Shown: positions 48,081 to 60,599 of the stretch, piece by piece
Numbering within the stretch: the first letter of the stretch is position 1
Layout: the number at the start of each line of letters is the position of its first letter
Assembly (NCBI GenBank): GCA_008360955.1
Contig: LUCM01005710.1
Location: 383,194 to 447,193 of the forward strand
From: Fasciolopsis buskii
Taxonomy: Eukaryota > Platyhelminthes > Trematoda > Plagiorchiida > Fasciolidae
Direction of reading: 5' to 3'
Length of the DNA: 64,000 bases
Translations under genes and position numbers: made by a program
The notes under the pieces: generated by a model
What the model saw: the letters and a program-made list of their open reading frames with translations, nothing else
Databases searched by the model: none
Told to the model about the DNA's origin: nothing

Positions 48081-49690
48081 ACGATCGCTATGAGAAAGTG
48101 GCTCGATAGCTGAAGGCATCGTAGTAGTTCCCGTGGTTGTTCATCCGCGGTTGCTTAATTAGTGAGCCTTAACAGCCATTCTGGTAACTGTTCCCCTATT
48201 TTTGATTTAAAGGTGCGTCGGATAATGTGCACTTTTACCTCTGATGAAAGTCAGCTGGATGTCCGGGGCCTACTTTTTGAAGCTTATCTCAAGTGACAAC
48301 GGCTTTGTCTGTTCTTTGGTCAACTTAATATCTGACATTTTCGAATTTGTGCGATATAGTTTTGTGAACACGAACGTGTTGTTTCTTGGATTGTCAGTTC
48401 TGAATCCTCGAGCCAGCCTTCAGGGTTATTATCGGTCAACTTTGGTCCTCATAAATTATTCCCAAACCTTTCCCTTATACTCGACGGTTGAGCAAATGAA
48501 CTTCATTACTGATTGTATACATTTGTATAAGGTTGTCCCATCGTTAACCAGAACTCCGTATTTCATCACTATCGTACAATCGTGAGGCATTGCTTACAGG
48601 GCAAATTCGATTTTTTCTTAAATATCAATTAATGGTGTGATTCTAGCCCCAGACGTTAAATAGTCGTCCGGGGCTTAAGTTGTCATTTGAAATAGCCCGG
48701 ATTTCTCACCTTTTTCGATATTTTGGATGCTGAACCTCATATTAACCGCCGCGAAATAATGAACATTTTGACGACAAACATTCACCTATTTTCCAGAGTC
48801 GGATGGATAAGTGTATTCTGCATACCGATAAGATGTTTGTTCCTGATTGTGCACGCCTTTATTCCTTATCCCGGAACATTGGAGTTCACCATTTCAAGTT
48901 GACAAAATCCATCCTCGCCATGTAAGGAGGAACAAATAATCATTCAGTTAAGAATCGTGAAGCGATAAGTAATGGATAAAGTGGAAGTGCAACTGACTGC
49001 TGATCAACAAGTTTTAGTTCCGGCCATGCCCCAGCCTGCACTAAACTGCATGTGCGTTTGGGTTAACACAAACAAACTCATCTTCATCCGAACCTAAGAA
49101 ATTTAAGTAAAAGCCTACTATGCGAGCAGAGTGAGAAGCTACTTCGTCGACAAAACTTGGTCCAGTTTCCCCCGAAGAAGGTATTGAGTCCCGCTGAATG
49201 CGCATCAAAGATGTCTTAACTTCCTGAGGATTGTGGTAGCGTTGGAGTCGCATCGCTTTGGAAAAGTCGGATGTTAGGGATTTTCCTTTCACCGTTAGAC
49301 GAACATCGACCAGCTCTTCGTGATGTGAGCCACAACGACATACTTCGGGCTAAACCGTGAACTGCACAGGACTCTTCAGATCTACTGTAAGTTCTTTTTT
49401 ACTACACACTTGGCGAAGGAGTGTACTGGAAGAATGACATCCAATGTCCCTTAGGGCCCGCTACGCAAGGGGCGAGGAGAAACTGGCGACCATGGTCCCA
49501 AGACTTAGAGTCGCATAATCACAAGGTTCCAACAGGTCAGATATGACAAATCCTCGCGTTACAGCATATTGCCATTGATCGGCAGGCGTGTCAAAGAGCT
49601 GAAAACGCCGGCTATGATAGGTGGCACCAGATCTCATTCGAGTTACTAACGGCTGTCGATCGGTTGCTGATGAAACGACCTGCGCAGCAG
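48080..49690. other. No gene recognised
   Basis: The frame 48244-48585 (113 codons) is hydrophobic and motif-free. Part may be decayed family B 3' sequence. Confidence 0.4.
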
Positions 49691-49696
49691 ATATCA

Positions 49697-50838
49697 CCAT
49701 CATTATCATCGTTCAGCGTTAAACACCATGACAAGCCCCACTAGCCGCTGACTTGTCCCTGGAGTTACATGTTTCTATAAAAAGAGTGAACATCCAGGGG
49801 AAACAGAGTGGGCCTACACAGGTGGGAAGAGGTCAGATGCAGCTGTTGCCAACACGCGGAACACATCCTAACTGTAGAATCGCACTGTTGCAATCATTCT
49901 GATTCGATAGAAAATGAAACCACCACTGTTCACGGTTCACTGCCACATCCTTCAGTGTATCCAGCCAGCAAGGTGACGGGTCTTCCGGACCCCAACCGTG
50001 AAGACGTGAGACACCAACTTTTCTCATTCCACGCTGTCACGTCATCTGTTGACCTCCACATGGCTTCTTCCACTCCGTGGGTGGAACGCACACTAGGGCA
50101 TGGTATGGTAGGAAAGTGTTCGCTATACGCAACATGTGACTCAACCAGCATAGTCTATTAAGCTTCATACGCTGAGTTAAGGTATTCTTAAAACCGGCAT
50201 TCAGTACTAGATTTCCAACTTCTACGTCAATCACCCGGTCACTCCATCCAATCCGGGTGGTATTACATAGACATCGGTGATCGAAAACCTCCAAGCGACG
50301 AGCATCTCCCACACGCGTGCTCTATATCTCGCAACCGTACAGTATAACTGAGCGCACTGTCTCTCCACCCAGTCCAAAAGAACTGAGGGAAGTTTGTCGG
50401 GACCGGCCACTTCCTCCTCTTCAGAAGTCGAATATTTGACTCTACTTCCAATTCCCTTGGGAGATCAAAAGACACCTCTCAAGAATTCGCAGCCGCGGAC
50501 GTCGGGCTAACTACATTATTGCGCACTCAGGTAAACTGATTCTTGAAGTGTTCAGCCCAACGGCTGAGCCTTTGCTGTCTACTATGAATGAGCTCTTCAT
50601 TCTTATCCCACATGATGTAACTAACCGAAGTTTGGCGTCTACTGCTGTCGCGTGAAAGCTTAGACAGTCTCTGACTATTACCTAAAAATGGCCACTATTT
50701 CCATCTCTTCGGCTACCTCTACCCACCAGTTTTTACGGTCATTTTTAATATTTATGATCACTAGACGCTGCGACTGTCGACGCAGCTTATTCACCTCTTT
50801 GCGGTTGGGGAGCTGGCGCTTTTGCTGCATTAGGAGCA
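49697..50838 (-). mobile_element. RTE family A copy with internal deletion and 5' truncation (A2)
   Basis: The interval 49697-50362 aligns with the A1 3' region, and 50363-50838 aligns with A1 from about 43545 to 43960. The junction at about 50362 therefore skips roughly 970 bp of A1, including the whole RT catalytic core. The + strand junction reads GCGCACTGTCTCTCCACCC. The 3' end is an imperfect (GAT)n (CATCATTATCATCG at 49698-49711). The 5' end near 50838 stops in the linker (NKLRRQSQR region). This is a doubly truncated, non-coding copy. Confidence 0.85.
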
Positions 50839-51285
50839 AAAACCACCTTCCTAATTGCAGGCAAGTCTCTTCTCAACAACGTTTGACGAAAGCTGAGACT
50901 TTGAACCCAGTACTTCCTTCAGCTTTGTTGACCGCCGGGTGCACCCACTGTGCTTTATGCGATCATAAACTTTGTAGACTATCCCTTAAGTCTCTTCTTC
51001 GGAAGAGGAAATATGTTAGAAAATACATTCCCTAAAACATCGCAGTGTTCAGTTTAGTTCACTTTGTACAGCCATTAACCTTGCACTAACTTCTCGTCTT
51101 TGTTGCTGCCTTACAGCATCAACAACTTGAGGAGAAAAAGAAGCAGGAACAGTGAAGGATCGACTCATAAGTAATAAGTTGCACAACTATACAGGGGAGA
51201 AAAAAACTTCGGATATAAGATTGCCAGACTGCGACATTGATCCCGCGCAGTCCAACCTGTTAGGCTAATTCTTAGGGTTTCACCA
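50839..51285. other. No gene recognised
   Basis: The interval lies between the A2 5' truncation and the group C fragment. No motif. Confidence 0.4.
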
Positions 51286-51289
51286 ACAG

Positions 51290-51760
51290 GAGAACTGCAA
51301 TAGCTTTGTCAAGATACGCGAGTATTGCCATCTGCACCAAAGAGCAACCGCCATGCTACTTTGAGCGGCTGTCAGTTCCATCGATCTGACCCCCCTAGGG
51401 CGGTGCTTGCTGAATGATGGTGTTCCTAGGAATTTCCTTATGCTCCAAGCTGTAATCAGTCTGACCTTGCGAATTGGTGTTCGACAAGAACTATCTCCAT
51501 TCCTCTTTGCCTTTGCGACAGGGTTTTCCTAAGAATGTTGGCGTCGGACTACTACCTGGTACCCGACCTCTAGATTTGGACTATACTGATGATGTCTTGC
51601 TGGGTAACGACCTAAAAATTGTCCAATCCACTGTTCATCGCACGACAATTGAGGCATCAGAGTACAACATGAAAGTCCGCTCCAATCAAGTGCAAAGTTC
51701 TTATACGAGGTTTGGCAGATGCCTGCACCTACACGCATCACTACGGCATGAGCGAAGAGC
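51290..51760 (+). mobile_element. RTE-type RT fragment (C1)
   Basis: The frame around 51470-51525 reads RIGVRQELSPFLFAFAT (SGVrQGCpLSPfLFnf), followed after a frame change by LDLDYTDDVLLGNDLKIVQS with YTDD at 51582-51593. Then comes EASEYNMKVRSNQVQS (a..~Gm.in..KTK). These are RTE RT palm motifs. A WWFGHVWRITK motif (RLRWLGHVLR) at about 52455-52490 may be the end of the same copy. Confidence 0.65.
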
Positions 51761-52889
51761 GGAGTTGCATGCCACCTGGTGCGTCTCCAAGGTTTCGACG
51801 ATCGCCACTTAGGCGATTAGTTGCAAAACCATGCCTACCGAGTAAGGTGTCGTGAACAGGCAGCAAAAGTTCCCAGGGCGCGTCTGGTTTTCCCTGAAAA
51901 TCGTTTTCCTTACAAAATACCACGAAATTCCGTTGGTTGCACTGTGGTCTGAAAAATCAACAAGACCCTAGTCCTTCGTTCCCTCGAAACACGTTAGCAG
52001 AAGTGTGAGAACCAAGTTTTCCGGTTACGGGGTTCACTCTAACTCCTGGAGAGCGTTTGGTTTCTAATCTGAAATTATCTAAAGGGGCATCAATCAAGCT
52101 ACCGGTAACCGGTTCCCGACAGTTTGCCAACGTCATTTCACTACGCTGCCTGCAGATCAGCTCTTTAGAACAAAAGCTCCATGTGGAAGCCCCTAAGAAC
52201 ATCTTCGATTTGGGAAACCGCAGAAGGACCTTTGATGTGGAAGACTCTGGTTGAGTTGATATGTGTGGTATATCCTACACAGATGTCATTCTTTGCTTTT
52301 TTACGTTTTCCTTTTCCTCAATGTTTCTGGTGACACTAGGTCTACTCCTATATCCTTGTTAATGGGAGCCCAGATATTGTGCCAAGCTGGTGAATTGCAT
52401 CGCGGACAAGGGGGCTACTAATGATGCGGTCTTAATCAGGCTCTCAATTAATCATGGTGGTTTGGACATGTTTGGCGTATAACCAAATAACTACTATCTT
52501 GCTGTACGCAGTCATCCGTGACACGTAATGATTCGAATGTGGGGTCATGATAGAAAGGTCTGAAAACCTTAATTAGCGAGTTGGCTGGTGTAGGTCCGGT
52601 TTCAGGTCCACCAGATCCCCCCAAGCGGTAATTTGGAACGAATGCCGCAGTCGGTGGGGTTCTTGTATTCGAAATATTTGTTCGTCTATGCAGTTGGTTA
52701 CCTTATTACCCTGCATTTGATTTTACTATTTCACGCTCTCTTTTTGTCTTTTGAGTAGATAGTGCTGTGAGATAGCAGCCAAAACAGCACATTGGTGCAG
52801 TTCAATGATTGTAAAAGCAGAAACTAAAACTGGAAACTCATCTCGGTTTTACTGGCTCATTCGTTTCTGGCCCCGCCATTACATCCGCC

Positions 52890-53345
52890 TCTTCTGAAAG
52901 GAGCGTATTTATGCTGCTACGGTATACTCTGCACTGCCATACGGCTCCAAAACTTCGCCCATTCGCTCAACAACCCTTCTACGGACTGTCTGCCTTCAAG
53001 CGCCACTGCTTGCGATCCATTGCCAATGTGTGGTGACAGTATCACGTAAGCGTTGGGTAGGTTAGGTGGTATGTTAGACCGTAACAGTCACTTCAGATCA
53101 TTTCACCTCATCGACTGCGCTGTCTAGGACGCCTGTTGCATGTTTGCCTAATGATTTCCTCGTTTTTTGTGGTAGCTGAGCAAGATGGGGAAAACCGGCG
53201 TAATGGTCAAAATCAAGATGATGAAATTTAGAAGAGCTTGGTTTTACATGAGTGGGTCCCTAAAATGATGCAGTTGGTTAGAGACAATGAGAGAAGTGGC
53301 TCGAGAAAGACCGGTTCCGTGTTTGCTGGTTTACTGCAGTGATTT
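52890..53345 (+). mobile_element. RTE 3'-domain fragment (C2)
   Basis: The + frame reads KERIYAATVYSALPYGSKTS then PIRSTTLLRTVCLQ. This matches the post-RT motif KgRVY.a.VRsvLLYGcETWPlR..d..rL..fDhrCLR. A later LVLHEWVPKMMQLVRDN segment resembles the very end of RTE ORFs. The RT itself is absent. Confidence 0.6.
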
Positions 53346-53559
53346 TCCTCGACTAACCTAACAACATCGAAAATGCAAGACTATGTCTAGAGACTGAACG
53401 AAAAATGTTTCTTCATTCTTTTGTGTTATCATTCCGTTATAATTCCATCGTCGCGGTATCTACTTTACTTTACGCGGCTATCTTCAGCAAGTGGGTATCA
53501 CGGACGATTGCTCATCGCACTAACCATTTGAAGGCGAGCTCGGCGCAGGTCAGGACCCA

Positions 53560-55620
53560 GTCTTTTTTCTATCACCGGGTTTCATAAACCGACCAAAGAC
53601 TCAGAAGCGGTCCCTCTTTCTGTGGTATTATTCCACTTTTTGAGCCAAACGTTGCAAAGAGCAAGGCAGAACCTTTGCTTTGCCTCGATTCGGACCGCCA
53701 CAGGATTTGACCAGTCCACTGCCGCCCTCAACCTTCGGAATGAACGGAGTTTCTCGATGTCAGTGCACCGTCTCCTTGCTTCTTCACTGGACATCCCATC
53801 GCGCCAGTTGGTTTTAACAATTCACCGTGGTCTAAAAGCTTCCATTCTTTGAGTATCCACAACCAACAGTGGCCAGGTTTCGCACCCATAGATGAACACG
53901 GGACAGATAGTGACTTCGTAACTACGAATTTTACTGCATTAGCCGATTTCACTTCTGGTCCAAGGCATACATCTTAACTGCGGGAAATCTTCGGACGTTG
54001 ACATTCCGTTATATCAGTTCATCCTTTACCTAGTCACTCGGAAGCAAAGCTGAGCCCAGGTATTCTAATGAAGAGACATGTTCGACCGCTTGATCGTTAA
54101 CAAGCAGCTGTTGAATGGTCGGATCTGAATTATTTGCGAAGGTTTTGACTTTTGTTGGGCTCGTATCAAACCTGATGGGCTTCCCAGGCATATCGGGTCG
54201 ACCAAAAATTGGTTGGAGCTTAGTGGAGGGAGTCCCCTAGCATGACAGCATCATCTTTGAGATCCTGGTTCAAGGTCTGCATTTTCTGGTCAAGGTCAGC
54301 GCCGGGGTATATATATATATATATTCCACAAACCTGAATACAATTAGTGTGCCATCGGAATCGGCAAAGGACGAAAACAACGAGACGACAGAACGAGAAG
54401 AAAACAACGTGCAGACTTCATCACATGATAGTTCTTCGATTCTCTATCTCATCATCGGCCGTCTATTGGTATCTGTTTCTTCTATAGGCTAAATGTAATC
54501 CGCTTGTCCAAACTGAGGCAATGGGTTGACTTAGGTGACCCGACCTTCTGCCTGTGTAACTAAGTGGTCTAGCCGGCAAGGCATCAGGACGATCTGATGG
54601 TCACGTAACCCATTGGCGATCGGTGACTGATTTTTCAGTTCATACGTTAGGTGTTCTTTGTCACACGCCAATGAGCATAATGTCGTATGCTCCATAAGCT
54701 GCCCAAGGTTGGTTTGGAATCAAGGTTTGGGTGACTCCCTCTCACTGTTTGCTGAAGGCCAGTCGACCCTTTGGGGAGCACCGGACATTCATCTTCGTTC
54801 TAGCACTTTATTCGAAACCACGAGAAGGAAGTGGCTAGAACTTCCTCAGCAGACGCTATTTGAGACGCCGCTCATTTGGGAGCATTTTGGAGAGCGTTCA
54901 GGGCTAGTAGCCGAGTCGGAGCCTAGGACACCCACCGCCAGCCATACTGGAGGCATTTGGTGCCATCACCAGGGCAGTCACACATTGCTGGTCCACTGAC
55001 CAATCAATGGTGCAATTAAACAAAACGGACAAGAGGGAACAGCTCTGTAGCTGTTCTTCGCCGCACTTATGAATCCTGGCGCCAGCGGTCAAGTCGTACC
55101 TATTCAAGAACATTAAATGCTTGTTGGACATACTATCTGATGAAATTACAAACCAGGGACTCGTAATTAACCGCATCAAAAGCGGCCCGAAAGTCGATAG
55201 AACAAGCTAATGTTGGCTGGTGAAACTTGCAACGATGTTCGAGTATTTGGAGCATTGTGAAAATTTGATCCACAAAGGTTCTGCCACCGTAAAACCCCCT
55301 GGTTCGGATAAGTGTGTCAGCCTCTTGCGTCGGGGATACAGATTACCGTCAGCGCGCCGAAACTCTTTGCGGTAGCACCAATGAAGCTGATTCCTTGGTG
55401 ATTCCCACATATCGGCTCATCTTTCTTGGGAATCGGCAGCAGAATAGATATCTCAAACACTGGACTGATTCATCTCGACAATTGAAACCCATACTGTACA
55501 TGATATCAGACGATGACTTCTGTAGGGCAGGTTCACGGCCTTCATTCTTTACTAACGCCAGTAATTTCTGTGACGCTTGATGGATTGCAGTTTTTTACGC
55601 TGAACTGAAGGAGTTTATAT
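53560..55620 (-). mobile_element. RTE-type fragment, RT to C-terminus, opposite strand (C3)
   Basis: On the - strand: FPRKMSRYVGITKESASLV (the KKG..nyRGIsLl motif) near 55430-55380, GFYGGRTFVDQIFTMLQILE near 55300-55235, SIDFRAAFDAVNYESL near 55205-55155, and EEQLQSCSLLSVLFNCTIDW near 55060-54995 (QGCsLSPvLFN). After a gap without recognisable YADD comes VTICPVFIYGCETWPL near 53915-53865 and VKTNWRDGMSSEEARRRC near 53815-53765. The order fits one decayed RTE copy. Frame shifts are frequent. Confidence 0.75.
54308..54325. repeat. (TA)n microsatellite
   Basis: Nine TA units inside the region between the RT and 3'-domain motifs of the - strand RTE copy, so probably a later expansion or insertion. 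Confidence 0.9.
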
Positions 55621-56700
55621 TGCTTGTTCTTTCAGATGGTTTGCAGGCCGGTTGAAAAAATGACAGGCACTCAGTCCGACGGTTCATTTTCCTGTTTTGT
55701 TTTGGGTTCCCTGATGCTTCGCGAAAGAAGAAATCGTTTATAATACCTGTTTGAGTGTTCGGAATGACAGGGCTCTTTGCCAAAGCCACCAGTTTTTGAG
55801 GCGATCTCCATTTTATCAACTGCTGTCCACTACCTGTTGCAATGGGCCCCAGCGGAGCATGAGTCATATCGCTACAGTCTGCTGCGTTCACCAACATCCA
55901 TACGTCGGGATTCTTTGGTTGCTAGCTGGGAGCTGACCTCAGAGACCCAGTTTCTCATTCGCCTCTTTGTACTCTTATAAACAAGTACTGGAGTTTTGAC
56001 CACTTATGCAGGGTCGCATTGATCATCCGAGCTTTAATTGATCGTGACGGCTCTGCATTTTCAGGGCTGACGAGACTAGCGAATATATATGTATGAACTG
56101 TGAAGCAGGCACGTAGGAGTCCTTGGCCAATGCCATTCATATATTCCGGTCGCCGCATCACGGGAAACTAAAAAACTGTCCACAGATGAGACCCAGCGGG
56201 ATTTCCCCAAAACTTAATAAAGTTGGTGTGCAATGTGGTCGTCGTTGGAATGTCAGGATAACAAATGCTTTCTGGTAAACTGAAGTTGAGTGCTGCAGAT
56301 ACGCATTCTGTGACTTTAGCCAAACTGAAAAGGCGACGACCGCTCTTACAGTCCTGACAGACCAAAATTCCCAATAATATGATCGGATTTGTGACGTACG
56401 TGTACGGGCTTCTTATGCGTCTTGAAACGCGGTCGATGGAATCAGTCCTGGATTTCGTTATTGACTGCTTTAGTTGGGGATTTGATTGCAACCACTCTAC
56501 GGGTAGCCTGTAAATGTGCCACGAAAAACCTTTAAGAGGTTGGCTTCGAAGCTGTCTTGTTCATAGACGGTGCAACCTTGTGGACACCGGGGTTGTCCAT
56601 CAGGCTAGTGCGATAACGGCGATAAGGTGCCTCACTTCCCAGGACCTTTATTTGTCGACTAATAAAATGGGGTAAGTGGACTTCCGAGGAACAGTATGTC
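55620..56700. other. No gene recognised; possible RTE linker/endonuclease remnant
   Basis: The - strand frames 55897-55595 and 56491-56168 lie upstream of the C3 RT, where linker and endonuclease are expected, but no GDFN or other diagnostic motif is legible. Confidence 0.3.
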
Positions 56701-56709
56701 TACGTGGTA

Positions 56710-57040
56710 GTCATATAGAGTCCGCATTGTAATGCATTGGTTGCCGAAGTGTAGTAACGTTTTGACACTCCAACAAGCTACATGTTCTTTTTCTGCAGTG
56801 AAAAATCCTGCCTTGCTCTTCTACCAATCGGAACATTGGGACTCGAGGCGCTTCATGGGGACGGCGTACCATGGTGAGCGCATGAAGTTCCCTGAATAAC
56901 CATGAAATATGTCCAGGCCATCGGAGGCGGTATGAACGGATTATCTGGTTCAAAGGGCGATTATCAGCAAACAACACAATCCTTCGACAACAAACCAGTA
57001 AAAGTGGCGGAAGGGTCATGAAGCTTGTAGGATTAAAAAA
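56710..57040 (-). mobile_element. RTE 3'-domain fragment (C4)
   Basis: Within the 128-codon - frame, LNQIIRSYRLRWPGHISWLF followed by MVRRPHEAPRVPMFRLVEEQ matches the RTE C-terminal motif RLRWLGHVLRM...RlPrra......W.r.rGGQ..TW. The RT upstream on the - strand is not found. Confidence 0.5.
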
Positions 57041-58244
57041 TACTGAAAGCGAGCGTCTTATGACGTTCCGTAAGAAGTGAGATCTGGTACGCGACACGTA
57101 AAAAAGAATCGTGTAACTTTCGTAAACATATGGGCAACGTACCAGAACCAGGTAAGGCTGCGGTCGAATTTCACGTCAAGATCTCGATGATTCAACTGTT
57201 CCTGATTAATTAGACTACTTTGGTTCTTTTCATAAGACTTGCCACCACCTTTAAAGGGATAAATGGCCGTTTTGTTTGAAAATTGTGAAATTATTTCATA
57301 TGGTCGGAAAGATTAATTGCGTGAATATTTCAAATTAGTATATACGGGATTTATTGACGTGACTGAATGGAAGATACGCAGACTGAAAGTAGCTGCAATA
57401 ATGACATTTTTAATGAAACCAAGGGCTTGTTTCATTACACTAGGTAATGATAACGAAAATAACCAATCATCCGACAAATTAGAGTCCCGGTACCCGAATG
57501 TAGGAGAAAGAAGAGCAGTTCTTTCCTGTCGAGACAACGAAAAACGTCACTGAGGCCAAAGAAGCACATCCTAGTCGCTCCATTCTTATCAAGTGAGATG
57601 GGTAGGTGGTGACAAGAGCATGAAGGGTGGACTGTGATGATCGATAAGCAAACTGACGGGTCTCAGAAACGTTGTGTTGAAATAATTGTTAGGAATGTGC
57701 ATTGCGGATAGATTTCAATGAGATGGAATTTTAAAAGCCTTAGGAATAGAGATAATAATCGCTAGCTTTCGGAAGTCAGAGTTTTTCTGTCAGGAAGTTT
57801 TCTCGGTGGTTACCATCGTCCTGGTAATTTAGACACTTCATCTTACAGTTTCAGTTTCTCCATTTTTTGGCTCATCACACAATTAATGCTTTCGAATAAT
57901 GCTCTTGCGTATCCTTTCATCGATTTACACGATTCCCGCTCTCCTTGAATCATTGTGTTCGACCGCATTACTCAGCTCAGGCTAATCTGTCCCATACAAG
58001 AAATCGGTTCAACACAATTAGCCTGGAGTTTTCTATGCTCGGATTTACAATACAGCTTACCGATATCGATTCCATGTTACTGTTGTTTTCCAATTTTCGA
58101 TTTAATTTGTTACCAGTGGCCGTTATTGTTTACCACTAATCGAACAGTTTGAAATTAAGAGTTGCATTTTTAAGTTGTATGAACTCCATAATGCTGTTGC
58201 ATTTTTCCCGACGGGGATTATACTATTTACACTTTCAACTACAG
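57040..58244. other. No gene recognised
   Basis: The frame 57317-57553 (78 codons) is motif-free. AT-rich intron-like sequence precedes the exon candidate at 58245. Confidence 0.35.
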
Positions 58245-58587
58245 GCCAACACGGATAAAAGATGACAACTCGAAAGTGGTACAGTCACGAGGACTGCAGT
58301 TCTGCTCGCCCCATACCCAACTTAGCTGCAATAACAATAATGGATTCAGTTCTTTCAGTTCTGAGGCCAACCGGTTAAAACAAGCTCAAACCACTGGGGA
58401 GACCGTGTTCGACTGGCCACCCAAGACGTCCAGTTTTCCAGCATCAGATCGTAATTGGCGACGACGTCCGGTGTCTATGTCTACATCCACGTCTATTCAG
58501 CAACCCATTAGATTGTCTCCAGGTGGGACCAAATGGAAATCGCCGAGCTTGGCTCCCCAGTCAGTTGCGGATGACAAAGGGAGTCCC
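58245..58587 (+). CDS. Candidate internal exon, Ser/Pro-rich protein, unrecognised
   Basis: The acceptor ACTTTCAACTACAG ends at 58244 and a GTGAGT donor starts at 58588. Between them a single frame is open for one base plus 114 codons, ending exactly on a codon boundary. The product is low-complexity and rich in Ser, Pro, Asn and Gln (NNNNGFSSFSS, then TVFDWPPKTSSFPASDRNW, then SMSTSTSIQQP), typical of a disordered regulatory protein. No family was recognised. It requires two bases from the previous exon, which is the phase left by the GIGYF-like exon at 39828-40159; GIGYF proteins do have long disordered regions with scattered Trp/Arg. That link is inference only and has about a one-in-three chance of phase agreement. 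Confidence 0.35.
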
Positions 58588-58589
58588 GT

Positions 58590-60590
58590 GAGTGGCATGC
58601 ATATATAGTAAAATCACAACTGGACTCTCGTCCTGGCTATTGAATTTTCATGCTTGAGTTGTGATTTTATTTCATGTGATCTCCATAGGAAATCGTGTTA
58701 TCCACCAACCACACGAATCGTTCCAAACCAGCTGAGGTCCGCGGATTAAGCAAGTGAAACATTAAACAACAAATCGATAAAGATATTGCAGGCATTTTCG
58801 GTTTGCATCATACGAGTTTATCAATATGTCTGACACTTCCATTTATCAGAGTAAGTTCTCGCTACATAAGTGGAGTAATTTGCTTTGAGCTTTTTGTCTA
58901 GCGATAGATTACCACTATTCATAGTAGTTCCCTTCACGATCATTCAGCAGGTTCTTCACACTAATATAGTCCAACTGATTAGTAAAAAATGAGGTCCGGT
59001 TACTGTTTGTGAGCTGTTTTCTGAAATGCCATTTTTATTCGGTGAGTGTGACAGTTTACATTGATGCGTTAATTGTTTTCTCGTATACTATTAACATTCT
59101 GCTCATCATTGAGAACACACATCCCGGAGCTGTTTCTTCTGTTTCATGAAGTGTTGGCAACAAAATCAGGAAAGTAAATACCTTTCTGCAATAAACAGAC
59201 ACAACCTGCATTCGCTTCAGCAACCGGTGGTCCTATTTGTTGCATCACACAGATCTAAAGCCAGGGATTTTCGTTGACTGTGTAGAAACAGTAGGTTACT
59301 TCACAAAATCGTTTTTTTATGACGCTCGGGATATGCGTGTAGTAGAAGGGTCCCAACGCCGATAGGGCTCACCACATAAGGGGGAGGGCCCGGCAACCAT
59401 GACCCTGAAAATTGGAGTGATATAGAACCACGTAAGGTTTTAGTAGGTCAGGTGTTTTAACTAGCCGAGCGACAACAAGTTGCGGTCTACGGCCAAGTAC
59501 ACGTAACGGATGCATATCCGCATTCCTGTTTTGTTGGGTATGAGCACTGTCAAATCGATTGCTTGATCGCTCTATAGGTGGCCAATGATAATTTTTGAGT
59601 AACAGTTGCTGCCTTATTCTATCTTATTGTACCGAAAGTGACACTGTTAAGTTATGCGCAACTTAATGCACGGAAGTACGTGTGTTAGATGGCGGTGGCT
59701 GACAGATGATTCATATTCGTTTTGGATATCGGCCTACCAATCCTGGATATCCAGCCCATCCTAGTAAACCATGCTCAACGCGGCATGTTCTGATGAGACG
59801 CAGAAGTATTGTTTGGTGATGACTCTTGCGCACACATTGCTATTTATCGACCTTTGTGACTCACTCAAGTGGTTTCGGGGCTAAGACCTGATGCCTAGTC
59901 GAGCAACGTCGTTATCCATCCGCCATAACTTATCCAGTGAACTGTCACTGATTTAACTGTCCCCTGTAGTTACTTCCTATCTGCGGTGTAGAGATGACGC
60001 CGATAGGATCCAGTCTTTCTTCCTAAAGCTGTATCATCTAAACAAAGACTGAATTTGAAGTTCCCATCGGTTCAGTTTTTCAATAACTGCCTGGAAATGT
60101 ATTGAAACGCAAAAGGGGAAATTTCTGCTTTAATTCGGCTGTAAATCCTAGATGAACTCTATCTCGCGACTGCTATCAACAGTTCCCAGAAACTAGTAAG
60201 AAGACTCAAGGCGAGCAAACAGAAGGTCCGTTTATTGGTCAGAATTGAATGGTTCCTGTTGATATTCTCTGATAAAAACCCAATGATCAATTCTTCTGTT
60301 GACTGATTTAATCCATCACTACTCATCGCATTTTGGTGCTACGTTTCCGCCTACATTATCGATTGACGCAGTCAGCAAGATATTGCTGTGGAAATTTCGG
60401 TCAAAGACCAGGGTAGCGAATGGGCCGAAAGAAAATCCACTATCCTTACAGGAAATATTCGCGGGTTTCGGTTAAACGTTGATCAGTTCTTATCTAGTTT
60501 GAGAATCTAATTTAGTACTTGATTTATGCTGCAACCATCATCGCCGCGTAGATCACAGAAACGATGATAATCCCCGATTTCAACTGCTCC
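58590..60590. other. Longest stretch without any open frame of 60 codons
   Basis: About 2 kb with no sizeable frame on either strand and no recognisable retroelement motif. Consistent with intron or intergenic DNA. Confidence 0.5.
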
Positions 60591-60599
60591 GTTAGGTGA

